DNA of 12,382 nt, from contig JAQBPL010000366.1 of the NCBI GenBank assembly GCA_028287545.1, positions 1 to 12,382 of the forward strand, read 5' to 3'. A program made the translations under genes and the position numbers. Positions 6,327 through 12,382 of the stretch are shown one piece after another. Position 1 is the stretch's first letter, and each line of letters begins with the position of its first letter. This stretch comes from Vulcanimicrobiota bacterium (GTDB lineage Bacteria > Eremiobacterota > Eremiobacteria > Baltobacterales > Baltobacteraceae). A model generated the notes under the pieces. It was not told where the DNA came from, ran no database searches, and saw only the letters and a program-made list of their open reading frames with translations.

Positions 6327-7911
6327 AGGTGTCGTGGAGGGAGCGGGCGCGTTCGACGATCGAGGGTTCCAGGCCCAACAGGCGGGCGAGGGCGAGCGCG
6401 TCCGATTCGGTCGTGCCCCCGTGCGCGGCGACGACGCGGTAGTCCATCGCGGCGTTGATCGCGTCGAGCGCGGCGTCGAGATCGTTCGCGTCGATCGTGC
6501 CGAGGGTGTGCTGCCGCAGGCCGGCGATGCGCAGGTGCGGGACGCCCGCCGTTTGGGCGATCCCCTCGAAGTGCGTCGCCAGCAGCGCGAAGACGCCGCG
6601 CGCGCGCAGCGCTTCGGCGAACGCGATCAGCAGCGCGCGGCCTTCGCGCGGTCCGGTCGTGCGCGCGAACTCGTCGATCACGATCAGGGTGCGCGCCGAC
6701 GCACCGGAGAGCGCCGCCTGCGCGCGCACGATCTCCGCCGCGTACGACGAGAGCAGGCGCGCCCGGTCGGCCGGGCCGTCGCCGCCCAGCCACACGATCT
6801 CCTCGAGCAGCGGCAGCGACGCCGCGTGCGCGGGGGGCGGCACGCCGAGGGCGGCGCAGGCGCAGACGAATCCGGCCGTGGCCAGCGCGGCGCTCTTTCC
6901 ACCCATGTTCGGTCCGGTCAGCACCGCGACACCGCGCAATTCGAGCGAGATCGGCGTGTAGCGGTGGCCGCGCGCCGCGAGGGCATCGGCGAGCGGCGCG
7001 AACGTCGCCTCACCGAACGCGATCGCGCCGTCGGCGAAGCGCGGGACGCAGCCGCCCCAGCGCTGCGCGAAGGCGACGCGCGCGAGCAGCCGGTCGAGCG
7101 CGCCGAGCGCGCGCGTCGCTTCCGTCACCGCATCGGCTTCGCGCGCGACCGCCTCGGCGAGCATCCGCCGCGCGCGTTCTTCTTCTTCGGCGAGCGCGGC
7201 GAACGCGGCGTCACGTTCCGGGACGACGACTGCCAGCCGCAGCACGCGATACGTCGGCGTTTCGCGCACGGCGCGCACGTCGTCGGGCAGCGGCCCGTCG
7301 TAGACGCCGCGCAGAACGACGAACTCGTCGCCGACGGGATCGACGCCGAGCGCGTCGCGCACGCGCGCCGCGATCGTTTCGCGCTGCGCATCGAACGATG
7401 CCTCGGCCTCGGCCAGCGCGGCGCGCGCCACGCGCAGTCCGGGCGCGAACGCATCGGCGAGATAGAACCCGCCCCGTTCGCGGCCCGGCGCGAGGACCGC
7501 GTGCAATCCGTTGAGCACGGGCGGCCGCCGATCGTCGCGCTCCCTCGAAGGTGATGGTTCGCGCTGCGCGGCGTCCCAGCCGCGCGCCAGCGCCTCGAGG
7601 GCGTCGACGAAGCGACCGAGTTCGTAGAAGTCGACGTCGCCGAGCGCATCGCCGGCGCGCGCCCGAGCGACGATCGGCGAGGGCTCCGGAACGGCGCGCA
7701 GCGCCGCCCGCACGCGTCCTACCTCGCTCGCATCCAGCCGCGCGGCGAGCGCGACGACGTCGGAGATCTCGGCCTGCGCGCGCGCTTCGTCGCCCGGACC
7801 GTACGGCGCGATCGCCTCATCGTGCCGCCGTCCGAAGGCGCCGACCGGCGCGACCGCGGCACGCAGCCAATCCAGCCCGATCCGCTCGGCGCTCACGGCG
7901 TCGATCTTCAC
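6316..7911 (-). CDS. kamC: MutS-family ATPase, probable aminomutase reactivase subunit (KamC-like)
   Basis: The 531-residue product carries a C-terminal MutS ATPase domain. Walker A is TGPNMGGKS (residues 332-340), Walker B is LIVIDEF (409-415), and the following DEFARTTGPREG replaces the DELGRGTST-DG signature of true MutS. ATHFEG (445-450) matches the MutS H-loop (THF/Y). A charged, helical stretch (about 160-280) resembles the MutS lever arm. The mismatch-binding domain I and connector are absent, and the Smr domain of MutS2 is absent, so DNA repair is unlikely. The partner encoded just upstream is a P-loop protein of KamB type. KamB and KamC are known as ATPases accompanying adenosylcobalamin-dependent lysine 5,6-aminomutase and are thought to exchange damaged cofactor. 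GTG at 7911 is chosen because it overlaps the stop of that gene (GTGA); the frame is open up to 8061 but that part is Arg-rich shadow sequence. The stop lies in the right arm of the repeat at 6218-6326. The MutS fold is certain; the Kam role is inferred from the pair. Confidence 0.75.
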   Translation of the reverse strand: MKIDAVSAERIGLDWLRAAVAPVGAFGRRHDEAIAPYGPGDEARAQAEISDVVALAARLDASEVGRVRAALRAVPEPSPIVARARAGDALGDVDFYELGRFVDALEALARGWDAAQREPSPSRERDDRRPPVLNGLHAVLAPGRERGGFYLADAFAPGLRVARAALAEAEASFDAQRETIAARVRDALGVDPVGDEFVVLRGVYDGPLPDDVRAVRETPTYRVLRLAVVVPERDAAFAALAEEEERARRMLAEAVAREADAVTEATRALGALDRLLARVAFAQRWGGCVPRFADGAIAFGEATFAPLADALAARGHRYTPISLELRGVAVLTGPNMGGKSAALATAGFVCACAALGVPPPAHAASLPLLEEIVWLGGDGPADRARLLSSYAAEIVRAQAALSGASARTLIVIDEFARTTGPREGRALLIAFAEALRARGVFALLATHFEGIAQTAGVPHLRIAGLRQHTLGTIDANDLDAALDAINAAMDYRVVAAHGGTTESDALALARLLGLEPSIVERARSLHDTLSP

Positions 7912-8837
7912 GGCGCGCCCTCCTCGGACCACAGATCGGCGACCACGTCGAACGTCGGCAGTCCGGTCGCGCGCGCGACGGCGTCGACCAGCGCGCGCGG
8001 CGGGAGACTCGAATCGCGGCCCACCGGCGACGTCGTGCACGCGACGACGCGCAGCGGGCATTCACAGCGCAGGTCGACCGCCGCCCGGAGTTTCGCGAAC
8101 AGCGCGCCGCGCACGGCGATGCGCGTCGGATCGTCGACGACGACGGTGGAGCCGGCTTCATCAGCGAGCAGCGCTTCCGCGTCGCGCGCGTCCAGCGCGC
8201 CGGAGATGCGCACGACGCGCTCGCGTTCGCGCCCCGGATCGCGGCCCGGCAGCGTCAGTCGAGCGACGGCGTCGGCGGCGACTGCGGCGACCCGCGCGAC
8301 CGTTGCGCCGCTCGCCGCACCGGTCGCGACGATCACCGCGTCGTCGCCGCCGGCGAGCGGCGCGACACGGTCGATCGCGCCGTCGACGAGCACGGGACCG
8401 CTGCAAAGCGCGCGCAGCGTGTCGATCGTTGCGCGCATCGCGCGTGCCGTCGGCGGCCCTGCGATCTCGCAGGTCGTCGGCAGCACGACCCGCGCGAACA
8501 CCGTCGTTCCGAGCGCGCTCGGCTCGCCCGTCGCCAGTATCGCGAGGCCCGGGGTGCGCGGGAACAATCCGGCCGGCAGCGCGACGATCGTCCCGGGCGC
8601 GAGCCGCACGCGCGGTTTCGGTTCGGCGTCGAGCGCGTCGGCCGGCTCGCCGTCCCGGCCGATCGACGTCACGGCGATCGCGGTGCCGCGCCGCTTCGCG
8701 ACGGCGCGCAGCGCGTTGAACGTCGTCGTCTTGCCGGCGTTCTTGGCGGTTCCGACGACGATCACGCTCCGTGCGGCACCGGTCGCCAGCGCGTACAGCC
8801 CTTCAGGCGCCGATGTGGTAGAACTTGAGCGCGGCAA
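7908..8837 (-). CDS. kamB: P-loop nucleotide-binding protein, probable aminomutase reactivase subunit (KamB-like)
   Basis: The 309-residue protein has a BioD-like P-loop GTAKNAGKTT (residues 29-38) preceded by a hydrophobic strand VIVV, then TSIGRDGE (57-64) and a KPRVRL segment (74-79). This order, together with LVDGAIDR (150-157) and the GGDDAVIVATGA strand (163-173), recalls the KamB proteins that accompany lysine 5,6-aminomutase; the assignment is from memory of these motifs. The expected role is nucleotide-driven reactivation of a B12 enzyme together with the MutS-family partner encoded 4 bases overlapping downstream. The chosen TTG start has a good Shine-Dalgarno six bases upstream and places the start 35 bp inside the mntP gene. 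A later CTG (8798) or GTG (8765) is possible; the GTG would begin only four residues before the P-loop and is less likely. Other SIMIBI-class P-loop proteins, such as dethiobiotin synthetase or MobB, share the Walker motif but not the rest of the pattern. Confidence 0.7.
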   Translation of the reverse strand: MPRSSSTTSAPEGLYALATGAARSVIVVGTAKNAGKTTTFNALRAVAKRRGTAIAVTSIGRDGEPADALDAEPKPRVRLAPGTIVALPAGLFPRTPGLAILATGEPSALGTTVFARVVLPTTCEIAGPPTARAMRATIDTLRALCSGPVLVDGAIDRVAPLAGGDDAVIVATGAASGATVARVAAVAADAVARLTLPGRDPGRERERVVRISGALDARDAEALLADEAGSTVVVDDPTRIAVRGALFAKLRAAVDLRCECPLRVVACTTSPVGRDSSLPPRALVDAVARATGLPTFDVVADLWSEEGAP

Positions 8838-9375
8838 ACGCTACTCCCGTGAGCGCGAGGATGATCCCCGCCCACAGCGCCGCGGTGCCTTCGAATTTCG
8901 TGCCGAGCCGCTGGCCGAGCGAGAGCCCGAGCGCCGTCGCGAGCACCGACGTGATCCCGATGAACACGACGGACAGGCCGAGCGGCACGCCGATGTAGAG
9001 GATCGAGAAACCGATTCCCAGCGAGTCCAGGCTGATCGAGAGCGCCCCGAGCACGAGACCCCAGCCGCGCGAGAGGTCGAAACCGCCACCTTCTTCGGTT
9101 CCGTGCATCACCTCGTAGATCATGTAGCAGCCGACGCCGACGAGCGCGGCAAAGCCCAGATACCCCGCCGCATCGCCCAAGAGCCGGCCCGCCGCCTGGC
9201 CGATCCCGACGCCGATCAGCGTCATCGAGACCTCGGCCGTCGCGAAGGCGGCGCCGATGCGGACCTTCAGCCAGCGGTCGGTGCCGCGCATCCCCACGCC
9301 GACGGAGACGGCGAAGACGTCGAGCCCGAGCGAGAGCGCGACGAAAGCGACCTTCAGGAACGCCGCGATCGTCAC
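8803..9375 (-). CDS. mntP: MntP-type manganese efflux pump
   Basis: The 190-residue product is a six-helix inner membrane protein of the MntP (YebN, DUF204) family, which exports Mn(II). Two internally related halves each carry the family's Asp motif: LDVFAVSVGVG (Asp19) near the N-terminus and SLDSLGIGFS (Asp117) in the fourth helix. These correspond to the essential Asp residues of E. coli MntP. Total length matches the family (about 190). The GTG start gives the usual N-terminus, in which the first helix starts at once; an upstream Shine-Dalgarno is weak. It lies 16 bp after the receiver gene and overlaps the kamB-like gene by 35 bp, so all are likely co-transcribed. The short gap leaves no room for the yybP-ykoY manganese riboswitch that often controls this family. 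Control, if any, must act at the operon's start. Confidence 0.9.
   Translation of the reverse strand: MTIAAFLKVAFVALSLGLDVFAVSVGVGMRGTDRWLKVRIGAAFATAEVSMTLIGVGIGQAAGRLLGDAAGYLGFAALVGVGCYMIYEVMHGTEEGGGFDLSRGWGLVLGALSISLDSLGIGFSILYIGVPLGLSVVFIGITSVLATALGLSLGQRLGTKFEGTAALWAGIILALTGVAFAALKFYHIGA
8844..8848 (-). promoter_or_regulatory. Ribosome binding site deciding the TTG start of the kamB-like gene
   Basis: GGGAG on the minus strand lies six bases before the TTG at 8837, inside the mntP coding region. The later in-frame candidates have no comparable site: the GTG at 8765 has GGAG only one base away. This supports the overlapping TTG start. Confidence 0.6.
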
Positions 9376-9391
9376 GGCCCGACCCGCGGGG

Positions 9392-9787
9392 CTATGCGCC
9401 CAGAACCGATTGCAGCGGATCGGTCAGCAGCTGGTGCACGGTCGTGCGCAGCTGCGAGAGCGTGAACGGCTTGTTGAGGAACGCGTTCGCGCCAGCGGAT
9501 TTGGCGCGCGCGTCCATCGCGTAGTTGTTGTGGCCGCTGATCATGACGATCGGAATCCGCGCCGTCACCGCGTTCTGGCGCACCCGGCCGATGAGCTCGA
9601 TCCCCGACATCCCGGGCAGCATGAAGTCCGAGATCAACATGTCGTACGGAGCGTCGCGCTGGATGTGCACCAGCGCACTCTCGGCGTCGTGGCACATGAC
9701 GATCTCGTACGGTCCCTTGGAGAGGATCGTTTTGATCAGCGTGCAGATTTCCGGATCGTCGTCGGCGACCAGGACGCGCCACGTCAT
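9392..9787 (-). CDS. Stand-alone response regulator receiver protein (CheY-like)
   Basis: The 131-residue protein consists of a single REC domain. The acidic pocket is DDD (residues 9-11), the phospho-acceptor is Asp54 in DMLISDFMLPGMSG, the switch Ser is Ser84 in PIVMISGHN, and the conserved Lys is Lys106 in AFLNKPF. No DNA-binding or enzymatic output domain follows, so it would signal through protein contacts or a phosphorelay. No histidine kinase is encoded in the window. The ATG at 9787 starts the domain in the usual way (MTWRVLVADDD); the frame extends to a GTG at 9817 that would add ten residues. The gene is the first of a minus-strand run with mntP 16 bp downstream and is divergent from the proline dehydrogenase gene. 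Confidence 0.92.
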   Translation of the reverse strand: MTWRVLVADDDPEICTLIKTILSKGPYEIVMCHDAESALVHIQRDAPYDMLISDFMLPGMSGIELIGRVRQNAVTARIPIVMISGHNNYAMDARAKSAGANAFLNKPFTLSQLRTTVHQLLTDPLQSVLGA

Positions 9788-9917
9788 CCGGCCCGCTTCC
9801 CGAATCCCGGTCCTCACGCCTACGCGCGATTTGTGAAGAGCGTGAAAAGATTCGCTGGTCCATCCCCACGGTGGTACCCCGAGGGCCGCGTCGGATCATC
9901 CCCGAAGTCGCGGGGTC
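9788..9917. other. Divergent intergenic region between receiver and proline dehydrogenase genes
   Basis: These 130 bases must hold promoters for both directions. I see no convincing -35/-10 pair on either strand; the part around 9830-9855 (ATTTGTGAAGAGCGTGAAAA) is the most AT-rich and is the likeliest place. A small dyad, CCACGGTGG, occurs at 9871-9879. A hairpin CCCCG/CGGGG (9900-9904 with 9911-9915) ends two bases before the GTG start of the proline dehydrogenase. Confidence 0.5.
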
Positions 9918-10805
9918 GTGGCAGTCCTCGATGTGATCCAGACCCCGGCGTTCCAGCGGCGCTTCTTCTTTCTTGCGAAGCGCTTCATCGCCGGCGAGAC
10001 GGTCGACGAAGCGATGGATGCCGTGGCGGCGCTCAACGCGGCCGGGATCACGGCGACGCTCGACTTCCTGGGCGAGGACGTCACGGCCGCGGCGGAAGCG
10101 GAACGCACGCGCGACGCGTACTTCGCGCTGCTCGAAGCGATCCGCGCGCGCGGCGTGGAGACGAACGTTTCGGTCAAGCTGACCGCGATGGGCCTGCTGA
10201 TCGATGAAGCGTTCGCGCTGGAGAACCTCCGCGCGGTCCTCGCCTCGGCGGCCCGCAACAGCGATCCGTTCGTACGGATCGACATGGAAGGCAGCGCCGT
10301 CACCGACGCGACCCTGCGCGTCTTCGAGCGCGCGTTCGCCGAGACGAAGCATGTCGGCCCCGTCCTGCAGGCTTACCTCAAACGCACGCCGGCCGACGTC
10401 GAGCGCGCGATCGAGCTGGGCGCCCGCGTGCGGTTGTGCAAGGGGGCCTACGGCGAGCCCCCGGAACTCGCGTACAAGGACATGCCGACGATCCGGCGCC
10501 AGTTCATGCGTTCGGCGGAAGCGCTCCTCGAGCGCGGCAACTACCCCGGCATCGCGACCCACGACGAACGCGTGATCTCGGCAGTTGAGACGTTCGTGCG
10601 CGAGCGCGGCATCGGACGCGACCGTTTCGAATTCCAGATGCTCTACGGCGTGCGGCCGGAGGTCCAACGGCGCCTGGTCGCCGAGGGGTATCGGCTGCGC
10701 GTCTACGTTCCGTACGGGACGCATTGGGCCGGCTACTTCTACCGGCGCATCACCGAACGCCCAGAGAACCTGCTCTTCGCCGTACGTTCCATGATTTCTC
10801 GCTAG
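9918..10805 (+). CDS. Proline dehydrogenase, monofunctional (FAD-dependent)
   Basis: The 295-residue enzyme oxidises L-proline to pyrroline-5-carboxylate with FAD, the first step of proline catabolism, passing electrons to the respiratory quinone pool. The PRODH barrel motifs occur in order: TLDFLGED, NVSVKLTAMGL (substrate-site Lys), VRIDMEGS, VLQAYLKRT, RLCKGAYGEPPELAY, GIATHDE, FEFQMLYGV and the C-terminal FYRRITERPENL, whose paired Arg bind the proline carboxylate. The length suits the short monofunctional type; there is no fused P5C dehydrogenase, DNA-binding domain or adjacent P5CDH gene. The GTG at 9918 gives a compact N-terminus, but a GTG at 9933 would do equally well; neither has a well-spaced Shine-Dalgarno. 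The TAG stop lies in the first CGCTAG repeat flanking the REP-like element, 25 bp from the stop of the convergent gene. Confidence 0.95.
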   Translation: MAVLDVIQTPAFQRRFFFLAKRFIAGETVDEAMDAVAALNAAGITATLDFLGEDVTAAAEAERTRDAYFALLEAIRARGVETNVSVKLTAMGLLIDEAFALENLRAVLASAARNSDPFVRIDMEGSAVTDATLRVFERAFAETKHVGPVLQAYLKRTPADVERAIELGARVRLCKGAYGEPPELAYKDMPTIRRQFMRSAEALLERGNYPGIATHDERVISAVETFVRERGIGRDRFEFQMLYGVRPEVQRRLVAEGYRLRVYVPYGTHWAGYFYRRITERPENLLFAVRSMISR

Positions 10806-10834
10806 CCTGTCCTGAGCTTGTCGAAGGGCGCTAG
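10800..10834. repeat. Single REP-like repeat between convergent stops, flanked by CGCTAG direct repeats
   Basis: The core CCTGAGCTTGTCGAAGGG (10811-10828) is the same sequence as in the inverted pair at 6218-6326. It is bracketed by direct copies of CGCTAG at 10800-10805 and 10829-10834. The first copy contains the TAG of the proline dehydrogenase gene; the second contains, on the other strand, the TAG of the HEAT-cyclophilin gene. The core can fold into a small stem (CTT/AAG over GTCG). It fills the whole intergenic space. Confidence 0.75.
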
Positions 10835-12318
10835 TCGTCCGAGATCCGCTCGACCTTCGTCATGCGGTCGCTCTCGATCAGGCGCCCGAGCGTCGCGAAG
10901 CCGGACTCGACTTCGCCGAACACCGTGAAGTCGCGATTCAAGTGCAGCTGCGGCGAGATGGTGATGTAGAACTGCGCTCCGGCGGAGTCGCGGATCGGGC
11001 CGGGATTCGCACCGTCCGTATAGTTGAGGCCCATCGAGATGACGCCGGCGCGCTGTTCGAGCGGGTTCTCTTCGGCCGGAATCGTGTAGCCGGCATCGCC
11101 TTCGCCGTTGTCGTGCGGGTCGCCGGTCTGCGCGACGAAGTCGGGGACCACGCGGAACCACCGCAGGTCGTCATAATAGCCGCGATTCGTCAGGCCGAGG
11201 AAATTCGCAACGGTCAGCGGGGCCCATTCCGGGTAGAGCCGCACGACGATGCTCCCCTTGGTCGTGCCGATCCGCACGCGCGGGTGCGGGCCCGGCATCG
11301 GGCCGTCGAGCAGTGCCGAGGTCGTCGGAGCGAGCGCGAGATCGAGCCGCGCGTCGGCCGCATCCGGCCTGCGCGGCACGCCGGAGGGGCTCGGCCGCGG
11401 CAACGGCGCGGACGTGTCCGCGGGAGCAGGCGGCGGCGTCACGACGCCGGCGGGGATCGCCTGCAGATGGTCGGTGCGTTGGCCGCCGGCGAGCACCTTG
11501 ACGCTCTCGATCGCCTGTTCGCGAACGCGCCACGACGGGTCGGACAGCAGCGGCTCGAGCAGCGTCGCTTCGGAGGCGTGCTTGCGGCGCGCGACCAGGT
11601 CGGCGAATTGGATGCGCACGAGCTCTTCGCGATCGGCAAGACCGGCGCGGATCACGGCGGCCGTCGTCTGCTCCGGGAACGCTCGGCGCAGCGTCCATGC
11701 TTGGTGCCACCGTACCGTTCCGTTCTTTTCGCGGCGGAAGGCGCGCTGAATCCCGGCCGCGATCTCGGCGGCGCCGGCCTCGTCCCGCCAACCCGAGAGC
11801 GCCGTCGCGGCGCGCGCGCGGACGATCGGATCCCGGTCGCGGGCGAGAAGGCGGCCCAGCTCCGGGGCGAGCCCGGCGGCGCCGGGCGACTTGCCGGCCT
11901 TCGCTCGCCAGGCGGCGTCGATCGCCGCTACCCGAACGGCGGGCGCCCGGTCGCGGAGGACGCGGGTCACTACCTCGGTCGATATGGGGGTCTTGGCAGC
12001 CAGCAGGCCGTAACCGTATACGGCGAAAGTACGGAGCGAAACGTCTCGGGCCCCGGTCGCGTTACGTAGAGGCCCGGCCGCGCGTGCGTCTTCGGTCCTC
12101 CCGAGCGCCAGCGCCGCCCGCCCCGCTACCCTCACGTCGCGTGACGCGAGAGCAACGGTAAGCTCGTCGGAGTACGTCCGGGTACTTTCGAACTCCACCA
12201 AACGCCGGTAATCGATCTGCTCACCGGGAGCGCCCGCCACCGGCGCGAGGACCATGCAAGCCGCGGTAACGACCGCCACGGCCGCCAGGAGTACCCGAAA
12301 CTTAATGCAAGCGATCAT
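10831..12318 (-). CDS. Secreted HEAT-repeat / cyclophilin-type peptidyl-prolyl isomerase fusion
   Basis: The product (495 aa from the ATG at 12318) has an N-terminal signal-like segment (IKFRVLLAAVAVVTAACMVLAPVAGA), an array of HEAT-like helical repeats (about 50-280; for example RDVRVAGRAALALGR, APAVRVAAIDAAWRA, DPIVRARAATALSG and PSWRVREQAIESV), a Pro/Ala-rich linker (about 290-345), and a cyclophilin domain (about 347-490). The isomerase core FRVVPDFVAQTGDP supplies the catalytic Arg389 with Phe394 and Gln397, and AQFYITIS and FTVFGEV follow as in other cyclophilins. The position of human CypA Trp121 is His here, as often in bacteria. It probably helps fold exported proteins, with the HEAT array as a binding scaffold. 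Start choice is uncertain: ATG at 12336 adds six residues and TTG at 12366 sixteen; the ATG at 12318 gives the most normal signal peptide. The TAACM site is a poor lipobox. Confidence 0.9.
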   Translation of the reverse strand: MIACIKFRVLLAAVAVVTAACMVLAPVAGAPGEQIDYRRLVEFESTRTYSDELTVALASRDVRVAGRAALALGRTEDARAAGPLRNATGARDVSLRTFAVYGYGLLAAKTPISTEVVTRVLRDRAPAVRVAAIDAAWRAKAGKSPGAAGLAPELGRLLARDRDPIVRARAATALSGWRDEAGAAEIAAGIQRAFRREKNGTVRWHQAWTLRRAFPEQTTAAVIRAGLADREELVRIQFADLVARRKHASEATLLEPLLSDPSWRVREQAIESVKVLAGGQRTDHLQAIPAGVVTPPPAPADTSAPLPRPSPSGVPRRPDAADARLDLALAPTTSALLDGPMPGPHPRVRIGTTKGSIVVRLYPEWAPLTVANFLGLTNRGYYDDLRWFRVVPDFVAQTGDPHDNGEGDAGYTIPAEENPLEQRAGVISMGLNYTDGANPGPIRDSAGAQFYITISPQLHLNRDFTVFGEVESGFATLGRLIESDRMTKVERISDD

Positions 12319-12382
12319 CTCGACGACAACATCCATGGCTTCGCTTACGTTACTGAGATAGGTCAATTTTCATCCACGAGGT
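12319..12382. other. Upstream region of the HEAT-cyclophilin gene at the window edge
   Basis: This short AT-richer stretch contains TTGACC on the minus strand (12366-12361), a fair -35 box, but no matching -10 element 16-19 bases further on. It may hold part of a promoter or the alternative starts of the gene. Nothing else can be supported. Confidence 0.3.

Noticed and set aside
6274..7554. Plus-strand open frame of 426 codons opposite the MutS-family gene
   Set aside because: Shadow of the minus-strand ATPase whose Walker A and B motifs are intact; composition is Arg-rich and featureless.
9375..9391. Manganese (yybP-ykoY) riboswitch before mntP
   Set aside because: The gap to the upstream gene is only 16 bp, far too short for the aptamer.
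7822..9465. Plus-strand open frame of 547 codons across the kamB-like and mntP genes
   Set aside because: It runs through two recognisable minus-strand genes and gives low-complexity Arg/Ser/Ala sequence with no domain.
9372..10724. Minus-strand open frame of 450 codons over the proline dehydrogenase and receiver genes
   Set aside because: It is antisense to a clear proline dehydrogenase and out of frame with the receiver gene; no family features seen.
12250..12270. Lipoprotein signal in the HEAT-cyclophilin protein
   Set aside because: The residues before the Cys (VVTAAC) lack a good lipobox at -3; an ordinary signal peptide ending at VAGA is more likely.

Overview
This is a very GC-rich bacterial chromosomal window with tightly packed genes, frequent GTG/TTG starts and 4-base start/stop overlaps. 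No rRNA, tRNA, IS element, phage gene or CRISPR array is visible. The gene content does not fix the phylum. A little-cultured GC-rich lineage such as Eremiobacterota/Vulcanimicrobiota is a guess from general style only.

Left block (1-3062, + strand): the 3' part of an extracytoplasmic peptide-binding protein of an ABC importer is followed, with a 4-base GTGA overlap, by a YwrD-like gamma-glutamyltransferase. This suggests uptake and hydrolysis of gamma-glutamyl compounds or small peptides. A good sigma-70-like promoter (3105-3134) then starts a second + strand unit (3158-6228). It encodes a small secreted protein of unknown function, a roughly ten-helix membrane protein with a cytoplasmic GAF domain but no kinase or other output domain, and a secreted M48 zinc metalloprotease. 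The unit looks like an envelope sensing or quality-control set.

Centre (6316-9787, - strand): read in its own direction, this apparent operon encodes a stand-alone receiver protein, an MntP-type manganese exporter, and a P-loop GTPase/ATPase plus a MutS-family ATPase. The last pair resembles the KamB/KamC reactivase of adenosylcobalamin-dependent lysine 5,6-aminomutase. The gaps are 16 bp, a 35-bp overlap and a 4-bp overlap. No aminomutase subunit gene lies in the window. This operon is the most interesting part.

Right block: a monofunctional proline dehydrogenase (9918-10805, +) is divergent from the receiver gene. It converges on a secreted HEAT-repeat/cyclophilin fusion protein (10831-12318, -).

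Both convergent gene junctions carry the same REP-like palindromic repeat (core CCTGAGCTTGTCGAAGG). At 6218-6326 two copies face each other as a long inverted repeat whose arms contain the stop codons of both flanking genes. At 10811-10828 one copy lies between two CGCTAG direct repeats that contain the two flanking stop codons. The window has no other gene-free stretch longer than about 130 bases.
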